Source: Acidimicrobiales bacterium (lineage in GTDB: Bacteria > Actinomycetota > Acidimicrobiia > Acidimicrobiales > JAVJTC01). From it: a DNA stretch of 64,000 bases. The first letter of the stretch is position 1, and each line of letters opens with the position of its first letter. The stretch lies in NCBI GenBank assembly GCA_040219085.1, contig JAVJTC010000008.1:1-64000 (forward strand). The letters are read 5' to 3'. Made by a program: the position numbers and the translations under genes. This document shows positions 45,986 to 54,606 of the stretch, in pieces. A model generated the notes under the pieces. It worked only from the letters and a program-made list of their open reading frames with translations. It ran no database searches and was not told the origin of the DNA.

Positions 45986-47161
45986 CTAGCCGGGTCCGAC
46001 CAGCCTGGCCACGAGCTTCGCCGCCTCCGCCTGCATGCCGGGCATCACGTGTGCGTACTGCTTCATCGTGAAGGCCGGGTTCTCGTGGCCCAGGCGCTCG
46101 CTGATGACCTTCACCGGGACGCCGGCCCGCAGGGCGACCGTGGCGTGCGTGTGACGAAGGTCGTGGAGACGGATCCTCGGTAGGTCGGTCTTGTCGACGA
46201 TCCGCTCGAAGGCCTGGCTGAACGTCTGCGGGTGCAGCGGCGTGCCGTTCTCCTTGCAGACGACGAGGTCCTGGTCTTCGTAGTCGGCCTCCCACTCGCT
46301 CCGCTCGGCGTCCTGGCGCTTGCGGTGGAGGCGGAGTTGCTCGACGGTTCCTGGGTCGAGGTCGATCACCCGGGCCCGATGGCTCTTCGGGCTCGACACG
46401 AGCACTTCGTAGGCCACCGAGACGAGCGCCTGGCGCACGTGGAGCCGAGATCGATCGAGGTCGAGGTCTCGCCAGCGCAGCCCGAGGACCTCGCCCCGGC
46501 GCATCCCGGTCATCGCAGCCAGATGCCACGCCCCCTCCAGCCGGTGCCCGGCAATCACCTCGAAGAACGCCCGGAGCTCGTCGGGCTGCCAGAACCGGAT
46601 CTCGGTCGGGTTCGTCGCCCGGGGTCGAGGCGGTTTCGCCCGCTCTGCAACGTTCGTGGCAATGAGGCCGTCGTCCGCCGCGTCCGCAAGTGCCTTGTGC
46701 ACGATCGTGTGGATGTACCGGACGGTCTTCGGGCTGAGCCCGCCGCCGTCGCCGTTGCGCCGGCCGCTCTCGAGGAGCTCGCCGTACAGCGAGTTGAGCT
46801 GGCTCGGCGTTACGTCCCGCAGACGTCGTGAGCCGAGGTGGGGGAGGACGTGGTGGTCCATGTTTCGCCGGTACGACTCGAAGGTGCTCGGCTTCACCTG
46901 GGTCTTCACCGTCGGCAGCCAGGTCGCCTTGACCCACTCGGCGAGCGTCAGGCGGCTCGGCTCGGTGTAGGTGCCGTCGTGGAGGTCAGCGACGATCTTC
47001 GCCCGGGCGACCTCAGCCTCCTTGCGGGTGCGGAAACCGCCGTGCCACTTCTGGCGACGCCGGTTGTTCTCATCGCGGCCGATGTCGACGACGACGTACC
47101 AGGTGACGCTCTGGCGGCCGTCCTTGGTGGTGTGCGTGCGCTTGCGGACGTGTCCCTGCAT
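45986..47161 (-). CDS. Tyrosine site-specific integrase
   Basis: 391 residues. N-terminal AP2-like arm-binding domain (about 1-65, KWHGGFRTRKEAEVARAKI), SAM-like core-binding domain (about 70-170), catalytic domain (about 188-380). Catalytic residues are R221 (TGMRRGE), K259 (SPKSHRA), H333 and R336 (HDLRHTH), H359 (LGHENP) and Y369 (MKQYAHV), a full set. Actinophage and actinobacterial integrative element type. It should recombine the tRNA-Met 3' end. The excisionase gene lies 12 bases upstream. Confidence 0.95.
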   Translation of the reverse strand: MQGHVRKRTHTTKDGRQSVTWYVVVDIGRDENNRRRQKWHGGFRTRKEAEVARAKIVADLHDGTYTEPSRLTLAEWVKATWLPTVKTQVKPSTFESYRRNMDHHVLPHLGSRRLRDVTPSQLNSLYGELLESGRRNGDGGGLSPKTVRYIHTIVHKALADAADDGLIATNVAERAKPPRPRATNPTEIRFWQPDELRAFFEVIAGHRLEGAWHLAAMTGMRRGEVLGLRWRDLDLDRSRLHVRQALVSVAYEVLVSSPKSHRARVIDLDPGTVEQLRLHRKRQDAERSEWEADYEDQDLVVCKENGTPLHPQTFSQAFERIVDKTDLPRIRLHDLRHTHATVALRAGVPVKVISERLGHENPAFTMKQYAHVMPGMQAEAAKLVARLVGPG

Positions 47162-47173
47162 GGCAGCCGCCCC

Positions 47174-47395
47174 TCACGCGGCCGGCGCCGAGGCGCCGAG
47201 CCACTCGAGCAGTGCGGGCACGGGGACGAGGACCCGTCGACCCAGGCGGCGTGATGGGATCTCGCCCCGGCGGATCGCCTCGTAGGTCGCCGAGCGGCCG
47301 AGGCTCAGCAGCGAGGCGACCTCTTCGACGGTGAGAGTCAGGCGTGACTCGATGTCGCCCAAGGCGACGGCTTGAGAGCGCGTACGCTCGTCCAT
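47174..47395 (-). CDS. Excisionase-like MerR/AlpA-type DNA-binding protein
   Basis: 73 residues from ATG at 47395, with GGAGG 7 bases before it. HTH segment LTVEEVASLLSLGRSATYEAIRRGEIPSRRLGRRVLVPVPALLEWLG is the excisionase (helix-turn-helix type 17) pattern. A longer frame to 47455 lacks a ribosome site. Sits in front of the integrase gene. Probably controls the direction of recombination. Confidence 0.85.
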   Translation of the reverse strand: MDERTRSQAVALGDIESRLTLTVEEVASLLSLGRSATYEAIRRGEIPSRRLGRRVLVPVPALLEWLGASAPAA

Positions 47396-47468
47396 GTCGG
47401 AACCTCCAAGGGGTTCTGGCCGGGCCCCGGGGTGTTGGCGCACCGCCGGGGCCACTTCTCTGATATGT

Positions 47469-47505
47469 GCCTACAAGCGTAGGCTCACCCTGTGACAGTT
47501 GTCAA
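47469..47505. promoter_or_regulatory. Divergent control region of the element (operator and leftward promoter)
   Basis: Perfect inverted repeat GCCTAC-AAGC-GTAGGC at 47469-47484. A second inverted repeat, TGACA-GT-TGTCA, is at 47493-47504, and a further GTAGGCTC half-site lies at 47511-47518. On the minus strand TTGACA (47505-47500), an 18-base spacer and TACGCT (47481-47476) make a plausible promoter for the excisionase-integrase operon, with its -10 inside the first palindrome. This suggests repression by one of the two flanking HTH proteins. Confidence 0.65.
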
Positions 47506-47524
47506 CACATGTAGGCTCGTCACG

Positions 47525-47728
47525 ATGGGACCGTACGTAGACGTTGATGACCTCATCGACGCGCAAGGAGTCGCGGATCTGCTTGGGCTCGCCCAGCGGA
47601 ACACCGTGTCGCTGTACCAACGGCGGTATCCCAACATGCCTCGGCCCGTAGTCGACCTGGGCAAGGGGCGCTGCAAGATGTGGCTCCGCAGTCAAGTCTC
47701 CGCGTGGAATCAGGAGCGAAGGGTGTGA
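47525..47728 (+). CDS. Small HTH DNA-binding protein of the element
   Basis: 67 residues from ATG at 47525; a GTG at 47492 in the same frame would start inside the operator. Reads VDDLIDAQGVADLLGLAQRNTVSLYQRRYPNMPRPVVDLGKGRCKMWLRSQVSAWNQERR, an AlpA/MerR-like winged HTH. No ribosome site is visible, so it may be leaderless. Likely a regulator of the divergent integrase operon, of the defence operon, or of both. Confidence 0.72.
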   Translation: MGPYVDVDDLIDAQGVADLLGLAQRNTVSLYQRRYPNMPRPVVDLGKGRCKMWLRSQVSAWNQERRV

Positions 47729-47741
47729 ATTCAATACACAG

Positions 47742-47770
47742 TTGACGACTGAGACAATGTCAGTTACAGT
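47742..47770 (+). promoter_or_regulatory. Promoter of the defence operon
   Basis: TTGACG (47742-47747), exact 17-base spacer, TACAGT (47765-47770), then 6 bases to the ATG at 47777. This is a good sigma-70-type promoter that would start transcription at the ATG, so the first gene is probably translated from a leaderless message. No ribosome site is present. Confidence 0.75.
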
Positions 47771-47776
47771 GGACCC

Positions 47777-48268
47777 ATGACCAGGAGCCCCTCCCGCAGC
47801 CGCACCATCCATCTCCTCGACGTCGAGAACCTGTGTGAGACCCCACTGCCCGCCGAGGCAGATGTTCGGTCAGTGCGCCGACGTTACGAGGCGACCGTTG
47901 ATGTCGACCCGTCCGACCACGTCGTGTTGGCCAGCAGCCACCTCGCCGCCCCGCACGTGGGTTTCGGGTGGGACCGGCCCGGTGCTCGTCGCGTGTGGCG
48001 ATCCGGGTGCGATGGGGCCGACATGGCTCTGATCGGGGTCATCTGGACGGAGCGGGTGGCTGAACGGTTCGACCACGTGGTGGTTGCGTCGGGAGACGGC
48101 ATCTTCGCGGAACACGTCGGTTTGCTGATCGAGGCGGGAATCCAGGTCACTGTCGTCGCGGTTCGGGAGTCTCTGTCTCGTCGGCTCGGGTTCGCCTGTG
48201 GCGGGCAGGTCGAGTACCTGCGTAGTGATCCCGGCGACGAGCCTGCGATCTCGGCGGTTGCGGCCTGA
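47777..48268 (+). CDS. NYN/PIN-like nuclease domain protein, first gene of the defence operon
   Basis: 163 residues. NYN-domain acidic residues line up as D15 and N18 (LLDVEN), D79 and D82 (CDGADMAL) and D107 (VASGDGIFAEHV). Hydrophobic strands HVVLASS, VVVASGD and VTVVAV form the expected sheet. NYN proteins are metal-dependent RNases. There is no extra domain, which is short for the family. The stop overlaps the next start (TGATG), so it belongs to the restriction operon. A role in RNA cleavage upon infection, or as regulator of the operon, is inferred. Confidence 0.8.
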   Translation: MTRSPSRSRTIHLLDVENLCETPLPAEADVRSVRRRYEATVDVDPSDHVVLASSHLAAPHVGFGWDRPGARRVWRSGCDGADMALIGVIWTERVAERFDHVVVASGDGIFAEHVGLLIEAGIQVTVVAVRESLSRRLGFACGGQVEYLRSDPGDEPAISAVAA

Positions 48269-50427
48269 TGTCCCCCGAAGAGCCGGTACTCGTCGCCGCG
48301 TCGGACATCGCTGATCTCGCAGAGGTCGGACGATCGACCGTCTCGAACTGGGTACGTCGACATGATGATTTCCCGGAGCCGAGGCACGTCCGTGGTTCGA
48401 CCTCGTTGTATGACTGGCACGAGGTCGAGGACTGGCTGTTGTCGAGCGGTCGAATCGAGCGCCCGGTTCCACGGGGTGGCCTGTTGTGGTACGTGGCGGA
48501 CGCGGTGCGTGGATCCGCGCCGGCCGAGGATTTCGCCGATGTCGTCCGCTCCTGGCTCGTCTACTTGGAGCTCTGCGATGTCGGCGATGAGCCTGAGCCC
48601 ACCGGGCCCGTCGACCTCCGCGACTTGGACGTGCCCGAGGAGGTCCGTTGGCCAGTGGTTCGAGGCGCTCCTGACGAAGAGCTGCCAATGCGGCTGCAGG
48701 AGGTAGCTGAGGAGATCGAAGCCAGGAATCCCTCATTGAGCGGGCTGTTGGATCGGCTCGCGCCGGACCCCTTCCCCGACCCGCTCGCGCTGAGATCTTG
48801 GGTAGCGGAGCTCCAAGCGGCTGCGTCCGAGGACACGCGCTACGGCCTGTGGCACGAAGCAACGACGCGGCTGCTTCGTCTCGACCGCCATGCGGCCGAG
48901 TACACGACTCCTGACAGCCTCGCCTACCTCATGGCACAACTGGCTGGTCCGACGGGCGGGACCGTCATCGACCCTGCGTGCGGAACGGGAAGCCTCCTCT
49001 TGCTTTGGGCGACCAGTGAGTCCGCGCCGAGCGAACCGACGACGATGGTCGGCGTGGACCGGAACCCGTCTGTCCTCCTGCAGGCACGAGCGCAGTTCCT
49101 CCTCAACCGCGTCAGAGCGGATCTCATCGATGGCGACGCGTTCAAGAGGGATCCCGGCGAATGGCCAGATGCCGATCTGGTACTCCTAGACCCGCCGCTC
49201 TCGATGAATAAGTGGGGCGATGCCGACGTGATGCGGCGTGATACGTGGCGCTGGGGCGTTCCCCCGCACAAGAGCGCCGACTACGCCTGGATCCAGCTGG
49301 TGTTGAGCATGTTGAAGTCCACAGGCCGCGCAGTCGTGGCCTTGACTCCGCGGTCGCTTCGTCCATCAGGAAGCGAGCTTGAGATCCGCCAGGCGCTCCT
49401 CTCGGAAGGGCTCGTCGAAGCAGTCATCGAGTTGCCAAACGGGCTCCGACCCCACGCCGCGGTTGGCACCGTCGTGTGGCTACTTCGCGGGCCGGGTGCA
49501 GAGCGGGAAGACACTGAGGTTCTCCTCATGGACGCAACCAGGCTTGGCGACAGGGATCGTCGGGGAACGAGCTTGGATCAGAGCGACGTCGACAGCATCG
49601 TGGCGACGGTTGAGCGGTGGCGGAAAGGTGAGCCGATCGATGACCCGCTTCTCGAGGCAGTAGCTGTACCGGTCGAGGAGATCCATCAGGCCGCACCGCT
49701 GTCGACTTCTCGGTACCTGCCCATGCCTGAAGCCCCAGGTCTCGCAGCGTTGGAAGCGCAGGTTCAGCAACTCGAGAAGTTGCAGCGAGAGGTTGGTGAC
49801 GCGATCTCTGGCTTGAGTGACTCCGAGGCAGTCGGAGCGATTCCTCATGTCACCTCTGCGGAGCGTGTGCGGCTAGGTGATGTCGCATCGGTCAACCGCT
49901 TCGAGATCGACGAGGAGGAGCTTGCCGATTTGGATTCTGAAGGGATCGTCGTGGACTTCGGCCGACGACTCACTGTCGTTCGGGGAGCCGATGTCGATTC
50001 CCCGGTGCGTCGAGGGCTCCTCGTAACCCTGCGAGAGCCGGACGAGCAACTCGAGTGGTGGTTGTTCCTGTGGCTCCGCGGCCGCGAGTTCGCGACGCTT
50101 GCCGAGCGGTTCGCACATGGCGATGTCATGCCATCGCTCAAGCCCCAGGACGTCGAGGAGTTCTACGTTCCACTGCCGCCCTCCAGTGGGAGGAGAGCTG
50201 TTCTCGACGAGTTGCGTCGCGGCTTCGCTCAGCTCGAAGCGGCCGAACAGCTCGCACGATCTCTCAAGGAGTACTGTGACGTTGCAGCCGAGATCGTCGT
50301 TGGTGCCGCCGAGCGAGCTGCGGGGGTTGCCCCGGCGCCGTCTCTGAAACCCGACATGGCGATTCGCCCCGGGAGGTCCGCTGGCCCTCGACGGCCGAAG
50401 CTTCCGAAAGGGGGGTCTGGCCAATGA
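48268..50427 (+). CDS. HTH-N6-methyltransferase-specificity fusion with non-canonical motif IV
   Basis: 719 residues. N-terminal HTH (about 10-60: IADLAEVGRSTVSNWVRRHDDFPEPRHVRGSTSLYDWHEVEDWL), helical region (60-195), HsdM-like methyltransferase (about 205-480) with SAM motif VIDPACGTGSLLLLW near 233. The C-terminal part (about 500-719) resembles an HsdS half: coiled coil, then VRLGDVASV and SLKPQDVEEFYVPLPP. The catalytic motif, NPPF/NPPY in the next two HsdM proteins, is DPPL here (near residue 308), so the aromatic residue is gone and activity may be lost or changed. Overlaps the next gene by 4 bases. Confidence 0.82.
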   Translation: MSPEEPVLVAASDIADLAEVGRSTVSNWVRRHDDFPEPRHVRGSTSLYDWHEVEDWLLSSGRIERPVPRGGLLWYVADAVRGSAPAEDFADVVRSWLVYLELCDVGDEPEPTGPVDLRDLDVPEEVRWPVVRGAPDEELPMRLQEVAEEIEARNPSLSGLLDRLAPDPFPDPLALRSWVAELQAAASEDTRYGLWHEATTRLLRLDRHAAEYTTPDSLAYLMAQLAGPTGGTVIDPACGTGSLLLLWATSESAPSEPTTMVGVDRNPSVLLQARAQFLLNRVRADLIDGDAFKRDPGEWPDADLVLLDPPLSMNKWGDADVMRRDTWRWGVPPHKSADYAWIQLVLSMLKSTGRAVVALTPRSLRPSGSELEIRQALLSEGLVEAVIELPNGLRPHAAVGTVVWLLRGPGAEREDTEVLLMDATRLGDRDRRGTSLDQSDVDSIVATVERWRKGEPIDDPLLEAVAVPVEEIHQAAPLSTSRYLPMPEAPGLAALEAQVQQLEKLQREVGDAISGLSDSEAVGAIPHVTSAERVRLGDVASVNRFEIDEEELADLDSEGIVVDFGRRLTVVRGADVDSPVRRGLLVTLREPDEQLEWWLFLWLRGREFATLAERFAHGDVMPSLKPQDVEEFYVPLPPSSGRRAVLDELRRGFAQLEAAEQLARSLKEYCDVAAEIVVGAAERAAGVAPAPSLKPDMAIRPGRSAGPRRPKLPKGGSGQ

Positions 50428-51932
50428 GTAGCTCGGCCGCCAGCGCCAGTGAGCTCCGGTCGAAGTTGTGGGACGCGGCCAACATCTTGCGAGGGAGCGC
50501 GGTCGACCGTACCGACTGGAAGGGCTACATCCTGCCGCTGCTCTTCTTCAAGCGGATCTCCGACGTCTGGGACGAGGAGACCGTTGAGGCTGCGGAGATG
50601 TACGGCGACGAAGATCCCGCACTGTTCCCGGAGGTGCACCGCTTCCAGGTCCCGGAGGGCTGCCACTGGCGTGACATTCGCGAGACACCCGCCAATGTCG
50701 GGAGCGCATTGCAGCATGCGATGCAGGAGATCGAGCGCGCGAACCCCGACACCCTGTACCGCGTCTTTGGCGCGGCGGACTGGGGAAACAAGGAGAAGTT
50801 CACCGACGAGCTCCTTAAGGACTTGATCGAAGGCTTCTCTTCGATCCAGCTCGGCAACCAAGCCGTGGACACCGATGTGCTCGGTGACGCTTACGAGTAC
50901 CTTGTCGCGAAGTTCGCAGACGTGACCCGCCGGAACAAGGCCGGCGAGTTCTACACACCGCGCAGCGTGGTGCGGATGATGATCGAGATCCTCGACCCCA
51001 AGGAGGGCGAATCGATCTATGACCCGGCCTGCGGGACGGGTGGCATGCTCCTTGCCGCCATCGACCACGTGAAGCGCAACGGAGGAGACCCGCGAACGTT
51101 CTACGGAAAGGTGTATGGGCAAGAGAAGAACCTCACGACGTCCTCCGTGGCCCGCATGAATCTCGTCCTCCATGGCATCGAGGACTTCCAGATCGCCCGC
51201 GAGGACACTCTTCGCGAGCCGGCCTTCACCAATGGCGCCGGTGGTCTCGCGACCTTCGACTGCGTGATCGCCAATCCACCATTTTCCCTCAAGGAATGGG
51301 GTCGGGAGGTGTGGGGGAACGACCCGTGGGGCCGGAAGAGGTACGGACTCCCCCCGAAGGGGTACGGCGACTACGCCTTCGTCCAGCACATGATCGCGTC
51401 GATGGCCGAGACCGGTGACGGCCGAATGGCTGTCGTACTCCCGCAGGGCGCGCTGTTCAGGAAGAGCGCCGAAGGCAAGATCCGGACAGCACTGCTCAAG
51501 GCAGACCTGATCGAGGCCGTCATCGGTCTTGCGCCGAACCTCTTCTACGGCACCCAGCTCGCCGGCTCGATCATGGTGCTCCGGCACCACAAGCCCGAGG
51601 GGCGCAAGAACAAGGTCTTGGTCGTCGACGCGTCGAGCCTCTTCCGCAAGGGCCAAGCGCAGAACTTCCTCGACGAGGAGCACGCCGAACAGATCGTCAA
51701 GTGGTTCGAGGCCTTCGAGGACGTCGAGGACCGGGCGAAAGTTGTCACGCTCGCCGAGATCGAGGAAGAGGACTGGACCCTTAACATCTCGCACTACGTC
51801 CTGCCGCCGATCGGTGAAGACGTTCTGCCGCTACCCGAGGCGATCGACGCCTTTAAGTCAGCGCTCGCCGAGGCCCGCGCCGCCGAGGACCACCTACGAA
51901 CCGTCCTCACCGAGGGAGGGTGGCTCGAATGA
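50424..51932 (+). CDS. hsdM: Type I restriction-modification methyltransferase subunit HsdM (first copy)
   Basis: 502 residues. Helical N-terminus LRSKLWDAANILRGSAVDRTDWKGYILPLLFFKRISDVW, SAM motif IYDPACGTGGMLLAA near residue 198 and catalytic NPPFS near 283, with the usual FYTPRSVVRMMIEIL before motif I. Complete and canonical. It methylates adenine as M2S with HsdS. Overlaps both neighbours by 4 bases. Two complete HsdM genes in a row is unusual for one system. Confidence 0.94.
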   Translation: MSSSAASASELRSKLWDAANILRGSAVDRTDWKGYILPLLFFKRISDVWDEETVEAAEMYGDEDPALFPEVHRFQVPEGCHWRDIRETPANVGSALQHAMQEIERANPDTLYRVFGAADWGNKEKFTDELLKDLIEGFSSIQLGNQAVDTDVLGDAYEYLVAKFADVTRRNKAGEFYTPRSVVRMMIEILDPKEGESIYDPACGTGGMLLAAIDHVKRNGGDPRTFYGKVYGQEKNLTTSSVARMNLVLHGIEDFQIAREDTLREPAFTNGAGGLATFDCVIANPPFSLKEWGREVWGNDPWGRKRYGLPPKGYGDYAFVQHMIASMAETGDGRMAVVLPQGALFRKSAEGKIRTALLKADLIEAVIGLAPNLFYGTQLAGSIMVLRHHKPEGRKNKVLVVDASSLFRKGQAQNFLDEEHAEQIVKWFEAFEDVEDRAKVVTLAEIEEEDWTLNISHYVLPPIGEDVLPLPEAIDAFKSALAEARAAEDHLRTVLTEGGWLE

Positions 51933-53431
51933 ACAGCCCGATGACGCAGAAGGAGCTCGAGTCCTACCTATGGGGAGCGGCCACTCTGCTCCGAGGCCTC
52001 ATCGACGCCAGCGACTACAAGCAGTACGTCTTCCCGCTGCTCTTCTTCAAGCGGCTCTCCGATGTCTGGGACGGGGACTACCGCGAGGCCTTCGGGGAGA
52101 CGTCCGACGAGGGGTACGCAACTGCGACGGCGAACGATCGATTCGTCATCCCTGACGGAGCGCACTGGAAGGACGCCCGCAACGCGTCACGAGACGTGGG
52201 TCGGGCGCTGCTCAACGCGTTCCAGGCCATCGAGGCCGCCAATCCCGAGCGCCTCAAGGGCGTGTTCGGCAACGCCGCCTGGACGGACAAGGCGCAGATG
52301 CCGGATGAGACCCTCAAGAACCTGATCGAACACTTCTCGCAACACACGCTCAGCCTCGAGAACGTGCCGGAGGACGAACTCGGCAACGGCTACGAGTACC
52401 TGATCAAGCAGTTCGCCGACGACAGCGGGCACACGGCGCAGGAGTTCTACACCAACCGAACGCTCGTCCATCTCATGGCCCAGATGCTCGAGCCCCAGCC
52501 AGGCGAGACCATCTACGACCCGACCTGCGGCACCGGCGGCATGCTTATCTCCTGCCTGGCTGAGGTGAAGCGCAACGGTGGCGACACCCGCACGATGGGG
52601 CTCTACGGACAGGAGCTCATCAACATCTCAGCAGCTATCGCTCGCATGAACCTCGTGCTGCACGGCGTGTCGGACTTCGACATCCGCAGTGGCAATACGC
52701 TCCACGAGCCGGCCTTGCTCGAAGGGGATCGCCTGAGAACGTTCGATGTCGTGCTCGCCAACCCGCCGTACTCGATCAAGAAGTGGAATCGAGACGCTTG
52801 GCAGAGCGATCCCTGGGGCCGGAACTTCCTCGGAACGCCGCCGCAGGGTCGGGCTGACTACGCGTTCTTCCAGCACATCCTGAAGAGCATGGACCCGAGG
52901 ACCGGGCGGTGCGCGATCCTGTTTCCGCACGGCGTGCTCTTCCGCAAGGACGAGGCGGAGCTGAGACGCAGGCTTGTCGAGACCGACATGGTCGAGTGTG
53001 TCCTAGGGCTCGGCGCCAACCTCTTCTACAACTCTCCGATGGAGGCCTGTGTCGTCATCTGTCGGGCCACTAAGCCATCGCGTACCAAAGAGCGGACGCT
53101 ATTTATAGATGCGCCGCATGAGGTAATTAGAGAGGGGGGTCAGAGTTATCTTCTCCCGGACCATCGGGAGCGAATCCTTAAGGCCTATGAGGACTTCCAG
53201 ACCGAACCTGGCTTCACGGCCGTCGCACGAACGGCAGACATTTTGGCCAACGGTGGCGACCTGAGTGTCCATCACTACGTTGAGCGCTCGGCGAAAAGGG
53301 GCTCCGCCGTCTCGGAACTTCCGGAGATGTGGGAGAGGTTCGAAGGCGACGGCCGAACGCTGTGGATGTCTTTGGATCACTTTGTCCAAGACTTCAGTCG
53401 CGATCGGGCCGATCTGAGGGCGCAGCGATGA
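51929..53431 (+). CDS. hsdM: Type I restriction-modification methyltransferase subunit HsdM (second copy)
   Basis: 500 residues from ATG 51929 (ATGA overlap with the first copy). Same layout: LLRGLIDASDYKQYVFPLLFFKRLSDVWDG, FYTNRTLVHLMAQML, motif I IYDPTCGTGGMLISC, motif IV NPPYS. Clearly related to the first copy but not a fresh duplicate. Near 53095-53150 codon use shifts abruptly to AT-rich triplets (TTT ATA GAT, GTA ATT AGA, AGT TAT), unlike the rest of the gene. This may mark a recombination junction in front of hsdS. Confidence 0.93.
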   Translation: MNSPMTQKELESYLWGAATLLRGLIDASDYKQYVFPLLFFKRLSDVWDGDYREAFGETSDEGYATATANDRFVIPDGAHWKDARNASRDVGRALLNAFQAIEAANPERLKGVFGNAAWTDKAQMPDETLKNLIEHFSQHTLSLENVPEDELGNGYEYLIKQFADDSGHTAQEFYTNRTLVHLMAQMLEPQPGETIYDPTCGTGGMLISCLAEVKRNGGDTRTMGLYGQELINISAAIARMNLVLHGVSDFDIRSGNTLHEPALLEGDRLRTFDVVLANPPYSIKKWNRDAWQSDPWGRNFLGTPPQGRADYAFFQHILKSMDPRTGRCAILFPHGVLFRKDEAELRRRLVETDMVECVLGLGANLFYNSPMEACVVICRATKPSRTKERTLFIDAPHEVIREGGQSYLLPDHRERILKAYEDFQTEPGFTAVARTADILANGGDLSVHHYVERSAKRGSAVSELPEMWERFEGDGRTLWMSLDHFVQDFSRDRADLRAQR

Positions 53432-54606
53432 CGGCGGCGTCACAACAGGTCTGCCTCGGCGAGGTTGTGCGTCACGTAAAGGATCGCGTTGATCCAGACA
53501 AGGCAAACCTGCAGTGGTACGTGGCAGGCGCGCACATGAATAGCGGTGACCTCAGGCTCGGACGGCGGGGCCGAGTCGGAGACGGCTACCTAGGACCCGC
53601 ATTCCACATGCGTTTTCGACCAGGGCAGGTCCTCTATGGGTCTCGTCGGACCTATCTGCGGAAGGTCGCGGTTGCTGACTTCGAAGGCGTAACCTCGAAC
53701 ACGACCTTCGTTCTTGAGACAGTTGACCCGATGGTCCTGCTGCCTGGGTACCTACCGTTGGTTCTGCAGAGTGAGCGGTTCACAGAGCACTCAGTCCGCG
53801 AGTCCAAGGGTTCCGTCAATCCCTACGTCAACTTCTCGGACTTGGCCTGGTTCGAGTTCCATCTACCGTCGGTCGATGAACAGCGCCGTGTCGTGACAGC
53901 TCTTGAGGCGGCGGACGGGTGTGTCGACCGCTTGACGACGCTGAAACGCCGGGGGCGGGGCCTGTGGCGCAGCCTCATCGAGCAGCACGCCGAGCGGTTC
54001 GGCTCGGCGCCAGTGCCACTTGGAGAGCTTCTCACGGGGATCACTGCCGGTAAGAGTCTCGTCGGCATTGACGAAGCATGGGCGGGCGGTCAACCCGCAG
54101 TGTTGAAGGTGAGCGCGATAGACCCAGATGGCTTTAGGTCTGAAGAAGCCAAGGTCCTCTCTGAGCCAGATCGATTTGACGACTCGGTAGCACTCACTGC
54201 CGGCGATCTCCTCATGTCGCGAGCCAATACGTCCGAGCTTGTCGGTGAGTCCTGCTTGGTTGATCGTGACTATCAGAACCTGATGCTCAGTGACAAGACG
54301 CTGCGGCTCGTGCCGCGTCCCGACGTGGATTCGCGATTGCTCTGGCACGTACTGCAATCCACCGATGTGCGTCACCAGATTGTGTCGCGCGCTACGGGGA
54401 CGGGGAGCGCTATGAAGAACATCTCGCAGAAGAAGATTCTTGCGTTGATGATTCCGTATCCAGGTGACCGATCGACGGCGACCGAGGTCGTTGATGCCTT
54501 CGATCGGGCTCACGAGACCTCCACTTCTCTGCAGGCCCGGGTTCACCAAGCGCGTTCCGTCCGAACGGCTCTCCTCACCAAGGCACTCGAAGGCGAGGAA
54601 CAATGA
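53428..54606 (+). CDS. hsdS: Type I restriction-modification specificity subunit HsdS
   Basis: 392 residues from ATG 53428. Two target-recognition domains, each ended by a conserved helix: first around residues 1-150 with FSDLAWFEFHLPSVDEQRRVVTALEAADGCVDRL, second around 195-345 ending NISQKKILALMIPYP...TEVVDAFDRA. HsdS chooses the split DNA target for HsdM and HsdR. Base composition is lower in GC than the neighbours, in keeping with exchange of recognition domains. Overlaps hsdR by 4 bases. Confidence 0.9.
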   Translation: MTAASQQVCLGEVVRHVKDRVDPDKANLQWYVAGAHMNSGDLRLGRRGRVGDGYLGPAFHMRFRPGQVLYGSRRTYLRKVAVADFEGVTSNTTFVLETVDPMVLLPGYLPLVLQSERFTEHSVRESKGSVNPYVNFSDLAWFEFHLPSVDEQRRVVTALEAADGCVDRLTTLKRRGRGLWRSLIEQHAERFGSAPVPLGELLTGITAGKSLVGIDEAWAGGQPAVLKVSAIDPDGFRSEEAKVLSEPDRFDDSVALTAGDLLMSRANTSELVGESCLVDRDYQNLMLSDKTLRLVPRPDVDSRLLWHVLQSTDVRHQIVSRATGTGSAMKNISQKKILALMIPYPGDRSTATEVVDAFDRAHETSTSLQARVHQARSVRTALLTKALEGEEQ

